From Porticoccaceae bacterium (lineage in GTDB: Bacteria > Pseudomonadota > Gammaproteobacteria > Pseudomonadales > Porticoccaceae), in contig PABE01000012.1 in the NCBI GenBank assembly GCA_002702725.1, positions 1-38,269 of the forward strand: 38,269 nt of DNA, written 5' to 3'. The notes below the pieces were generated by a model. The model was not told where the DNA came from and ran no database searches. It was given only the letters and a program-made list of their open reading frames with translations. Shown here one piece after another: positions 31,466 to 38,269 of the stretch. The translations under genes were made by a program, and so were the position numbers. Within the stretch, counting starts at the first letter, position 1. Every line of letters begins with the position of its first letter.

Positions 31466-32797
31466 ATGCAGGTTTCCATTGAAACAACGTCCGGTCTCGA
31501 GCGCAGAATGACCATCGGCGTGCCCGCTGACCAGGTTGAGAGCGAGGTCACCCAGCGACTGGAGCAGGCCGCTCGCACCGTGCGCCTGGATGGCTTTCGC
31601 AAGGGCAAGGTGCCGCTAAAGGTTGTCCGCCAGCGCTTTGGCAAGGGTGTGCGCCAGGAAGTCCTTGGCGAGGTGATGAACCAGAGTTTCCAGGAAGCGG
31701 TAAATCAGGAAAAACTCCGCCCAGCCGGTCAACCGACCATCGAGTCGATGAACGATAACCCCGGCCAGGACTTCGAGTTTGTCGCCACCTTTGAGGTGTA
31801 CCCGGAGATTGAACTACAGGATTTTTCGACCATCTCGGTAGAGAAACCGGTGGCCGAAGTCAGTGACGCCGATATCGAAAAAATGATCGAGAACCTGCGT
31901 ACCCAGCACGCCGAGTGGAAGGCGGTCGAACGGGAAGCCAAAGATGGCGATCAGGTCACAATCGACTATACTGGCCGCAAAGACGGCGAAGAGTTTGAAG
32001 GTGGTAAGGCTGACGACTCTCGTCTGGTTTTGGGCTCCGGTCAGATGATCCCCGGTTTCGAAGATGCCATTATCGGTATGAAGGCCGGTGAGTCAAAAAC
32101 CGCGTCGCTTTCTTTCCCCGAGGATTACCACGCGGAAGAGCTGAAGGGTGCGGCGGTTGAATTCGATATTACCGTCCACGAAGTCGCCGAGAAAGAACTG
32201 CCGGAACTCAATGACGAGTTCTTTGCGAAGTTTGGCGTCAAGGAGGGCGGTAAAGACAAATTCATCGAGGAAGTGCGTGCCAACATGGAGCGAGAGCTCC
32301 GCAATGGCATCAAGAATAAGGTCAAGAACCGCCTTATGAACCAGTTGCTTGAAAAGCACGAGCTCGAACTTCCCCAGGCGCTGGTCAAAAGTGAAATTTC
32401 CGCCCTGCGCCGTCAGATGTTGTCCCAGTTTGGTGGCGGTCAGAACTTTGACGAGTCGCTGCTGCCGGATGACCTTTTCGCCGGTGATGCCGAGCGCCGT
32501 GTAGCGCTGGGTCTGATCGTGGCGAAAGTGATTGAGGATGCCGGAATTAAAGCAGACGCCGATAAAGTGAAAGCGCAGATTGAGGAAATTGCGTCCACCT
32601 ACGAAGAGCCGGAAGAAGTGGTTCGTTATTATTACAGTAATCAACAGCTTCTGGTGGGCGTACAATCCGCGGTCCTCGAAGACCAGGTGGTCGAGCATAT
32701 CCTCGGCAACGCCCAGGTCGCCGACAAGCCCTGTTCCTACGAAGAAGCTGTTCAGCCTGATAAGCCCGCTGAGCAGGTTGAAGCGGACGAGGCTTGA
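31466..32797 (+). CDS. tig: Trigger factor
   Basis: A ribosome-associated chaperone with peptidyl-prolyl isomerase activity. The 443-residue protein has the ribosome-binding signature GFRKGKVP at residues 43-50, an FKBP-type PPIase domain ('DGDQVTIDYTGRKDGEEFEGGKADDSRLVLGSGQMIPGFEDAIIGMKAGE' in its middle), and the C-terminal helical cradle. Length is close to E. coli (432). GAGGAAAA precedes the ATG at about five bases. It follows tRNA-Leu and precedes clpP by 112 bases, the classic order in this group. Confidence 0.96.
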   Translation: MQVSIETTSGLERRMTIGVPADQVESEVTQRLEQAARTVRLDGFRKGKVPLKVVRQRFGKGVRQEVLGEVMNQSFQEAVNQEKLRPAGQPTIESMNDNPGQDFEFVATFEVYPEIELQDFSTISVEKPVAEVSDADIEKMIENLRTQHAEWKAVEREAKDGDQVTIDYTGRKDGEEFEGGKADDSRLVLGSGQMIPGFEDAIIGMKAGESKTASLSFPEDYHAEELKGAAVEFDITVHEVAEKELPELNDEFFAKFGVKEGGKDKFIEEVRANMERELRNGIKNKVKNRLMNQLLEKHELELPQALVKSEISALRRQMLSQFGGGQNFDESLLPDDLFAGDAERRVALGLIVAKVIEDAGIKADADKVKAQIEEIASTYEEPEEVVRYYYSNQQLLVGVQSAVLEDQVVEHILGNAQVADKPCSYEEAVQPDKPAEQVEADEA

Positions 32798-32909
32798 TTA
32801 CTCCCGGGTACCTCAGGTAGGCGGGCGCGGTCATCGCGCTTGCCTATAGCGCCTTTGGCATTACAATGGAGGCGTCCCGCATTTTGATAATTTTTCTGGA
32901 GTACCTTTG

Positions 32910-33524
32910 ATGACCTCAGCCATGGATATTAGCAGTGCCGGCGGCTTGGTGCCGATCGTTGTCGAGCAAACCGCACGGGGGGAGCGTTCTTTCGACATTT
33001 ACTCCCGACTGCTCAAGGAAAGGGTGATTTTCCTGGTCGGCCCGGTGGAGGATTACATGGCAAATCTGGTGGTCGCCCAGTTGCTGTTCCTCGAGTCAGA
33101 GAATCCGGACAAGGATATCCATCTTTACATCAACTCCCCCGGCGGCTCGGTCACTGCAGGGTTGTCGATCTACGACACAATGCAGTTTATCAAACCGGAT
33201 GTCAGTACCATGTGTATCGGTCAGGCGGCCAGCATGGGGGCCTTCCTCCTCGCTGCGGGGGCGAAGGGCAAACGTTTCCTGCTGCCCAATTCCAGGTGCA
33301 TGATTCACCAGCCCAGTGGCGGCGCCCAGGGGCAGGCATCGGATATTCATATCCACGCCCAGGAAATTCTCAAGATCCGCGAACGTCTGAATCGCATTAT
33401 GGCCGAGCATACCGGGCAACCACTGGAGAAAATCGCCCTCGATACCGAGCGTGATAATTTCATGGATGCCGAGCAGTCCCGGGATTACGGCCTTGTCGAC
33501 GCTGTTCTGGACAAACGCCCGTAA
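32910..33524 (+). CDS. clpP: ATP-dependent Clp protease proteolytic subunit
   Basis: Forms the tetradecameric proteolytic chamber fed by ClpX or ClpA. The catalytic triad is Ser108 in 'GQAASMGAF', His133 in 'MIHQPSGG' and Asp182 in 'TERDNFM'. At 204 residues with a short N-terminal propeptide-like segment, it has the normal length. ATG 32910 is chosen, with GGAG about eight bases before it; a TTG directly upstream is in frame. The 112-base gap after tig contains an imperfect inverted repeat (TAGGC / GCCTA around 32818-32846) but no T-run. clpX follows. Confidence 0.96.
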   Translation: MTSAMDISSAGGLVPIVVEQTARGERSFDIYSRLLKERVIFLVGPVEDYMANLVVAQLLFLESENPDKDIHLYINSPGGSVTAGLSIYDTMQFIKPDVSTMCIGQAASMGAFLLAAGAKGKRFLLPNSRCMIHQPSGGAQGQASDIHIHAQEILKIRERLNRIMAEHTGQPLEKIALDTERDNFMDAEQSRDYGLVDAVLDKRP

Positions 33525-33600
33525 AATGGGATAGTCTTTTTGGAAGGGACGCGGCATTACCCTTAAGTAATTGTTTTTATGGTAATTTTAAGAGGTGGCA

Positions 33601-34881
33601 ATGGCCGACCAAGGTAAATCCGGCGACAATGGCAAGCTGTTGTATTGCTCGTTCTGCGGCAAAAGCCAGCACGAGGTCAGGAAGCTTATTGCCGGTCCCT
33701 CTGTATTTATCTGTGACGAATGCGTTGACCTGTGCAATGACATCATCACCGAGGAAATTCAGGAGACGGCCAGCGCCTCGGATAAGGCAAAGCTGCCTAC
33801 GCCGGAAGAGATCAACAACACGCTCGATCAGTACGTCATCGGCCAGCGCAGGGCCAAGAAGGTGCTTTCGGTTGCCGTCTACAATCACTACAAGCGACTG
33901 CAGGGTGCCCCGGCCCGAACCGATGTCGAGCTGGGCAAAAGCAATATCCTTTTGATCGGGCCCACAGGTAGCGGCAAGACGCTACTGGCCGAGACCCTTG
34001 CGCGGGTACTCGACGTGCCATTCACCATTGCCGACGCGACGACACTCACCGAGGCGGGTTATGTGGGTGAGGACGTTGAGAACATTATTCAGAAGCTGCT
34101 GCAAAAATGTGACTACGATGTTGAAAAGGCCCAGCGGGGTATTGTTTACATCGATGAGATCGACAAGATTTCCCGCAAGTCCGACAACCCGTCGATTACG
34201 CGCGACGTTTCGGGGGAAGGGGTCCAGCAGGCACTATTGAAATTGATCGAAGGCACTGTGGCCTCCGTGCCGCCCCAGGGTGGGCGCAAACATCCCCAGC
34301 AGGAGTTCCTCCAGGTCGATACCCGCAATATCCTGTTTATATGTGGCGGTGCTTTCGCCGGGCTTGAGAAAGTGATCCAGGATCGCTCGGAGAAAGGCGG
34401 TATTGGCTTTAGTGCAGAGGTCAAGAGCAAGGCGACCAAGGCCAATATCGGTGAGGTGCTGGCGACGATCGAGCCTGAGGACCTGGTGCGCTTTGGTCTT
34501 ATTCCGGAGTTTGTCGGTCGTTTGCCGGTCATCGCGACGCTGGAGGAGCTGGACAGGGGAGCGCTGGTCAACATTCTGGTTGAGCCGAAAAACTCCCTGA
34601 TCAAGCAGTACGGCACGCTGTTCGAGATGGAGGGTGTGGAGCTGGATATCCGTCGTGATGCCCTGGAGGCAATTGCAGAAAAGGCATTGGCCCGGAAAAC
34701 CGGCGCTCGGGGGCTGCGCTCGATCCTGGAAAGCGTGCTGCTCGACATCATGTATGAAATCCCTTCACAAACCAATGTCGCCAAAGTGGTAATTGACGCC
34801 TCTGTTATTCGTGGCGAGTCAGAGCCGCTGTTGGTCTATGAACAATCCGAGAAGTCGAAAGCAGCCAGCAGCGAGGATTAA
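33601..34881 (+). CDS. clpX: ATP-dependent Clp protease ATP-binding subunit ClpX
   Basis: An AAA+ unfoldase that delivers tagged proteins to ClpP. The 426-residue protein has the N-terminal zinc-binding domain (Cys16, Cys19, Cys38, Cys41), Walker A GPTGSGKT (120-127), the pore loop GYVGEDVE, Walker B '[10 protein letters not shown]', and the IGF loop in 'GGIGFSAE' that docks on ClpP. ATG 33601 has AGAGG five bases upstream. The stop codon lies inside the stem of a strong terminator, so clpX ends the clpPX transcript and lon has its own promoter. Confidence 0.97.
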   Translation: MADQGKSGDNGKLLYCSFCGKSQHEVRKLIAGPSVFICDECVDLCNDIITEEIQETASASDKAKLPTPEEINNTLDQYVIGQRRAKKVLSVAVYNHYKRLQGAPARTDVELGKSNILLIGPTGSGKTLLAETLARVLDVPFTIADATTLTEAGYVGEDVENIIQKLLQKCDYDVEKAQRGIVYIDEIDKISRKSDNPSITRDVSGEGVQQALLKLIEGTVASVPPQGGRKHPQQEFLQVDTRNILFICGGAFAGLEKVIQDRSEKGGIGFSAEVKSKATKANIGEVLATIEPEDLVRFGLIPEFVGRLPVIATLEELDRGALVNILVEPKNSLIKQYGTLFEMEGVELDIRRDALEAIAEKALARKTGARGLRSILESVLLDIMYEIPSQTNVAKVVIDASVIRGESEPLLVYEQSEKSKAASSED

Positions 34882-34897
34882 TCCTCGCTGCCTTTTT
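34868..34897 (+). terminator. clpX terminator overlapping the stop codon
   Basis: Ten-base-pair stem GCAGCGAGGA / TCCTCGCTGC with loop TTAA, followed by TTTTT. The TAA stop lies in the loop, so the last four codons encode the left arm. Confidence 0.9.
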
Positions 34898-34911
34898 CTT
34901 GCCCCGCCCCT

Positions 34912-34939
34912 GTTGTTTTCTGCTAGTCTGACCCCATAT
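34912..34939 (+). promoter_or_regulatory. Candidate sigma-32 heat-shock promoter of lon
   Basis: CCCCATAT at 34932-34939 is a perfect match to the sigma-32 -10 consensus CCCCATNT. GTTGTTT, 13 bases upstream, is a weak match to the -35 CTTGAAA. Its position 42 bases before lon fits the known heat-shock control of lon in E. coli. Confidence 0.5.
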
Positions 34940-34981
34940 CAGTCTTCATAGCCGCGTTCGGCAAAACCAATTGAGGTCGAT

Positions 34982-37408
34982 ATGGGTCGAGAAACCTACC
35001 AGGAAAACACGTCTTTCAAATTACCCCTGCTTCCGCTGCGAGACGTGGTGGTCTACCCGCAGATGGTGGTACCGCTGTTTGTCGGGCGCGAAAAGTCCAT
35101 CCTAGCCCTCGATGAGTCCATGGGCGGACATAAGCAGATTCTTCTCGTCGCCCAGCGGGATGCCAGTGACGATAATCCAACAGTTGAGGGTGTTTACGAC
35201 GTTGGTACCCTGGCCAATATCCTGCAAATGCTCAAACTGCCCGACGGAACCGTGAAGGTACTGGTCGAAGGGGTTGAGCGGGTTCGTATCACCGATATTG
35301 ATGAGCAGGGCGACTACTTCATCGGGCAGTATGCCCCCATTGAAGAGGCGAGCCTCGACGAACGCGAAGCCGACGTGCTGATGCGGACGCTGGTCGCCCA
35401 GTTTGAACAGTACGTTAACCTGAGCAAGAAAATACCCTCCGAGGTTGTTACCTCGTTGGCGGGCATTGAGGAGATCGACCGCCTCGCCGACACGGTGGCG
35501 ACCCACATGACGATCTCCCTCGAACAAAAGCAGGCGATCCTCGAAGAGCCAAGTGTTAAAAGTCGGGTCGAAACCCTGTTGGGGTTGATCGAGGGCGAGA
35601 TTGATCTTTTCCAGATCGAGCAGCGTATCCGCGGTCGCGTCAAGAAGCAGATGGAAAAGAGCCAGCGCGAGTACTATCTCAATGAGCAGATGAAGGCGAT
35701 CCAGAAAGAGCTCGGAGAGATGGAGGATGGTCAGAACGAGATCGAACAGCTTGAAAGCCGGATTGAGAAATCGGGTATGCACAAGGCGGCTCTCGAGAAG
35801 ACCCGTAACGAGCTGAACAAGCTGAAGATGATGTCGCCCATGTCGGCGGAGGCTTCCGTTCTGCGGAGCTACATCGACTGGATGCTCAATGTCCCATGGA
35901 AAAAGCGCACCAAGGTTCGCCACGATATTGCCCGTGCGGAGAAAATCCTCAACGAAGACCATTACGGGCTGGAAGAGGTGAAGGAGCGTATCCTGGAGTT
36001 TCTCGCCGTTCAGAAGCGGGTCAAGAAACTGAAAGGGCCGGTGCTTTGCCTGGTAGGGCCGCCCGGAGTGGGTAAAACCTCTCTGGGAGAGTCCATTGCC
36101 AAGGCGACCGGTCGCAAGTTCGTGCGCATGTCGCTGGGGGGCGTTAGGGACGAGGCCGAGATCCGTGGCCACAGACGGACTTACATCGGGTCGCTGCCCG
36201 GCAAGCTGGTACAGAAGATGGCCAAGGTGGGGGTCAAGAACCCCCTGTTTCTGCTGGACGAGATTGACAAAATCGGCATGGACCATCGCGGTGATCCGGC
36301 CTCCGCATTGCTTGAGGTCCTGGATCCGGAGCAGAACAATTCCTTCAATGACCACTACCTCGAGGTCGACTACGATCTCTCGGAAGTGCTCTTTATCTGT
36401 ACCGCCAACTCCATGAATATTCCCGGTCCGCTCCTGGACAGGATGGAAGTCATTCGCATACCGGGCTACACCGAAGATGAGAAGGTCAATATTGCGCTCA
36501 AATACCTGGTATCGAAGCAGCTGAAAGCCAATGGCCTGCGCAACGATGAGATCAGCCTGGACGATGAGGTAATGCGCGATGTTATCCGGTACTACACCCG
36601 TGAAGCGGGTGTCCGGGGGCTTGAGCGTCAGATCGCCAAAATCTGCCGCAAAGTGGTCACTCACCATGTCAAGGACGACAGCAAGTCGTGTTTCAGGGTG
36701 ACCACGGACAAGCTCGAAGATCTGCTGGGCGTTCGCCGTTATGATTTCGGCCGCGCCGAATCGGACAATCAGGTGGGACAGGTCACCGGTCTCGCCTGGA
36801 CGTCGGTCGGCGGCGAACTGCTGACCATCGAGGCCTCTGCAGTCCCGGGCAAGGGTGAGATAATCTGCACGGGCTTGCTTGAAAAAGTCATGCTGGAATC
36901 CATCAAGGCGGCAAGGACTGTGGTACGGAGCCGCTCGCAGCGGTTGGGAATCCCCAAACAGAGCCACAGCAAGTACGATCTGCACTTGCATGTTCCGGAA
37001 GGCGCGACCCCAAAAGACGGTCCCAGTGCCGGGATCGGCATGTGTACCGCATTTGTTTCGGTACTGAGCGGCGTGCCGGTTCGGGCCGATGTCGCGATGA
37101 CAGGCGAGATTACCCTCCGCGGCCAGGTTTTGCGCATCGGCGGCCTCAAGGAGAAACTCCTGGCTGCCCACAGGGGTGGAATAAAGACCGTTATTATTCC
37201 CAAGGAAAATGAACGCGATCTCAAGGAAATCCCTGACAATATCAAGGCGGCACTCGACATACGGCCCGTTAAGTGGATTGATGAAGTGCTTCAGATTGCT
37301 CTCGAGCATTTGCCCGAGCCACTGACCGATGAGGAGTACGATCGGACCGTCGAGGCACATGATACCGTTCTTGAGGGTGGTACCGACTCGCGTATTAGCG
37401 CACACTGA
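34982..37408 (+). CDS. lon: Lon protease (endopeptidase La)
   Basis: An ATP-dependent serine protease that removes misfolded and regulatory proteins. The 808-residue protein has the LON substrate-binding domain ('[26 protein letters not shown]'), a coiled-coil region around '[26 protein letters not shown]', Walker [10 protein letters not shown] (near 358-366), Walker B '[11 protein letters not shown]', and the protease domain with the catalytic dyad Ser682 in KDGPSAGIG and Lys725 in GGLKEK. It is slightly longer than E. coli Lon (784), mainly at the C-terminus. ATG 34982 has GAGG five bases upstream. hupB follows, as usual. Confidence 0.97.
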   Translation: MGRETYQENTSFKLPLLPLRDVVVYPQMVVPLFVGREKSILALDESMGGHKQILLVAQRDASDDNPTVEGVYDVGTLANILQMLKLPDGTVKVLVEGVERVRITDIDEQGDYFIGQYAPIEEASLDEREADVLMRTLVAQFEQYVNLSKKIPSEVVTSLAGIEEIDRLADTVATHMTISLEQKQAILEEPSVKSRVETLLGLIEGEIDLFQIEQRIRGRVKKQMEKSQREYYLNEQMKAIQKELGEMEDGQNEIEQLESRIEKSGMHKAALEKTRNELNKLKMMSPMSAEASVLRSYIDWMLNVPWKKRTKVRHDIARAEKILNEDHYGLEEVKERILEFLAVQKRVKKLKGPVLCLVGPPGVGKTSLGESIAKATGRKFVRMSLGGVRDEAEIRGHRRTYIGSLPGKLVQKMAKVGVKNPLFLLDEIDKIGMDHRGDPASALLEVLDPEQNNSFNDHYLEVDYDLSEVLFICTANSMNIPGPLLDRMEVIRIPGYTEDEKVNIALKYLVSKQLKANGLRNDEISLDDEVMRDVIRYYTREAGVRGLERQIAKICRKVVTHHVKDDSKSCFRVTTDKLEDLLGVRRYDFGRAESDNQVGQVTGLAWTSVGGELLTIEASAVPGKGEIICTGLLEKVMLESIKAARTVVRSRSQRLGIPKQSHSKYDLHLHVPEGATPKDGPSAGIGMCTAFVSVLSGVPVRADVAMTGEITLRGQVLRIGGLKEKLLAAHRGGIKTVIIPKENERDLKEIPDNIKAALDIRPVKWIDEVLQIALEHLPEPLTDEEYDRTVEAHDTVLEGGTDSRISAH

Positions 37409-37448
37409 CTTTTCGCCCGCGGGTTTCGGGGTCAAAGCCGGTTTGTGC

Positions 37449-37478
37449 TTGACCTCTCCCGTGGCTGATTGGTATAAA
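37449..37478 (+). promoter_or_regulatory. Candidate sigma-70 promoter of hupB
   Basis: TTGACC and TATAAA separated by 18 bases in the 163-base gap between lon and the HU gene, with about 93 bases to the start codon. Confidence 0.6.
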
Positions 37479-37571
37479 GCCGTGGTTTACCAAGCCCCGC
37501 AGTCCAGGTTGCTAGGGAAATCGACGTGCCGTCGGTGGGGAAAAATTAACTTTTCTAAAAAGGGGAAACAT

Positions 37572-37844
37572 GTGAATAAATCAGAACTTATAGACGCAAT
37601 TGCCGAAGGTGCCGATATTTCCAAAGCGGCCGCCGGTCGCGCACTGGACACCTTGCTTGAGTCTGTGGGAAGCGCTCTCAAGAAAGGTGATCAGGTTTCT
37701 CTTGTGGGATTTGGCACCTTTTCTGTCAAGCACCGTCCGGCGCGGACCGGTCGCAATCCGCAGACCGGTAAGGAAATCCAGATCGCCGCGTCCAATGTGC
37801 CCAGCTTCAAGCCTGGCAAGGCTCTGAAAGACTCTGTGAATTGA
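37572..37844 (+). CDS. hupB: DNA-binding protein HU-beta
   Basis: A 90-residue histone-like protein that bends and compacts DNA. The sequence starts '[25 protein letters not shown]' and has the DNA-binding arm '[26 protein letters not shown]' followed by '[11 protein letters not shown]'; the length is exactly that of HU subunits. Translation begins at GTG 37572 with AGGGG six bases upstream; a nearby ATG at 37570 is out of frame and hits a stop immediately, and the longer open frame starting at 37329 overlaps lon. A strong terminator follows. Confidence 0.96.
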   Translation: MNKSELIDAIAEGADISKAAAGRALDTLLESVGSALKKGDQVSLVGFGTFSVKHRPARTGRNPQTGKEIQIAASNVPSFKPGKALKDSVN

Positions 37845-37870
37845 TTTTCGGTTAACAGAACTGAGATAAA

Positions 37871-37896
37871 GGCGCATTTCGGTGCGCCTTTTTTTT
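37871..37896 (+). terminator. hupB intrinsic terminator
   Basis: Stem GGCGCA / TGCGCC with loop TTTCGG and eight T. It separates hupB from the downstream ppiD gene. Confidence 0.93.
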
Positions 37897-37949
37897 GTAA
37901 CTGCTATTGATCGCCGTTGACTGAGCGATCTAACCGTGGAGGGTTATTG

Positions 37950-38269
37950 ATGCTTGATAGCTTCAGGCAAAACACGAAGGGCATCACAGCCGCTGTACTT
38001 GTCGGCATCATCATTATTCCCTTGGCCTTTTTCGGGGTGGATTCGCTGTTCCTGACTGGCCCCGAAGCCGATCGGGCGGCGAGCGTCAATGGCGAATCGA
38101 TCTCCAGGCTGCGAGTTTTGCAGGGTGTCCAGTTGCGCCGCCAGCAGATGCTCGAGCAGTTTCCCGACATGGATCCCGGGGCGCTTTCAGAGGATTTGCT
38201 TTATGAGCCCACCCTTGAGGGTCTTGTGCGGGAGGCAGTGCTCTACCAGGCGGCCCGAGACCAGGGCAT
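37950..38269 (+). CDS. ppiD: Peptidyl-prolyl isomerase PpiD, N-terminal part
   Basis: The first 106 codons are present; the gene continues beyond the window. The N-terminus 'MLDSFRQNTKGITAAVLVGIIIIPLAFFGVDSLF' has the short cytoplasmic segment and single membrane anchor of PpiD, followed by a periplasmic SurA/PpiD N-terminal chaperone region ('VNGESISRLRVLQGVQLRRQQMLEQF', 'LEGLVREAVLYQAARDQG'). PpiD is an inner-membrane periplasmic chaperone at the Sec translocon; the parvulin domain should follow. GGAGG lies eight bases before the ATG. It follows hupB, the usual order. Confidence 0.92.
   Translation, partial: MLDSFRQNTKGITAAVLVGIIIIPLAFFGVDSLFLTGPEADRAASVNGESISRLRVLQGVQLRRQQMLEQFPDMDPGALSEDLLYEPTLEGLVREAVLYQAARDQG

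Noticed and set aside
31207-31487. Minus-strand frames over tRNA-Leu ('CERGDSNSHGLPHWNLNP')
   Set aside because: Antisense translation of the tRNA-Leu gene, no ribosome site and no independent protein features.
35102-37435. 777-codon open frame antisense to lon
   Set aside because: Lon is intact on the other strand with all catalytic residues; the antisense protein shows no recognisable domain.

Overview
The window looks like core chromosome of a gammaproteobacterium with fairly high GC. The evidence is gene order and protein similarity: tRNA-fMet/rimP/nusA/infB/rbfA/truB/rpsO/pnp, tRNA-Leu/tig/clpP/clpX/lon/hupB/ppiD, a PhoB-type pst operon, an ynbE-ydbL pair, a YciA thioesterase and PpnP. 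The proteins read like those of marine, Cellvibrionales-like lineages, but that placement is an inference made without any search.

Layout. 1-470: end of an ynbE-ydbL envelope locus. 548-2226 (minus): sulfur assimilation pair, cysteine synthase and PAPS reductase. 2527-4440 (minus): translationally coupled GNAT acetyltransferase and MFS transporter. 4584-6067 (plus): an iron-sulfur RNA uracil methyltransferase and a glutaredoxin. 6109-8441 (minus): YciA-like thioesterase, then a TRAP transporter large permease and a small permease carrying an in-frame amber codon. 8545-14064 (plus): a textbook Pho box and the pstS-pstC-pstA-pstB-phoU operon. 14239-15255 (plus): beta-carbonic anhydrase and ppnP. 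15336-24221 (minus): the transcription/translation operon headed by initiator tRNA, with two tandem terminators before rimP and an rpsO-pnp terminator hairpin. 24234-25612: a 1.38 kb insertion sequence inserted 12 bp upstream of that operon's -35 box. 25741-29244 (plus): tRNA-Arg, a small helix-turn-helix-like protein overlapping a zinc-ribbon methyltransferase gene, and a FadB/FadJ-type beta-oxidation protein without an adjacent thiolase. 29324-29701 (minus): a very acidic lipoprotein with 11-residue periodicity. 29855-31222 (plus): a divergent phosphomannose-isomerase-like cupin. 31343-38269 (plus): tRNA-Leu and the tig-clpP-clpX-lon-hupB-ppiD protein quality-control cluster; ppiD runs off the end.

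Most of the window is conserved housekeeping. I found no complete unknown multi-gene system. The points that most deserve a second look are the dctQ amber codon, the IS with a doubled left-end repeat beside an essential operon, a helix-turn-helix motif shared by the IS transposase and a small gene 0.45 kb away, the U1:U72 initiator tRNA, the 11-mer acidic lipoprotein and the PMI-like cupin. Many genes here start with GTG or TTG, so several starts were set by Shine-Dalgarno position rather than by the first ATG.
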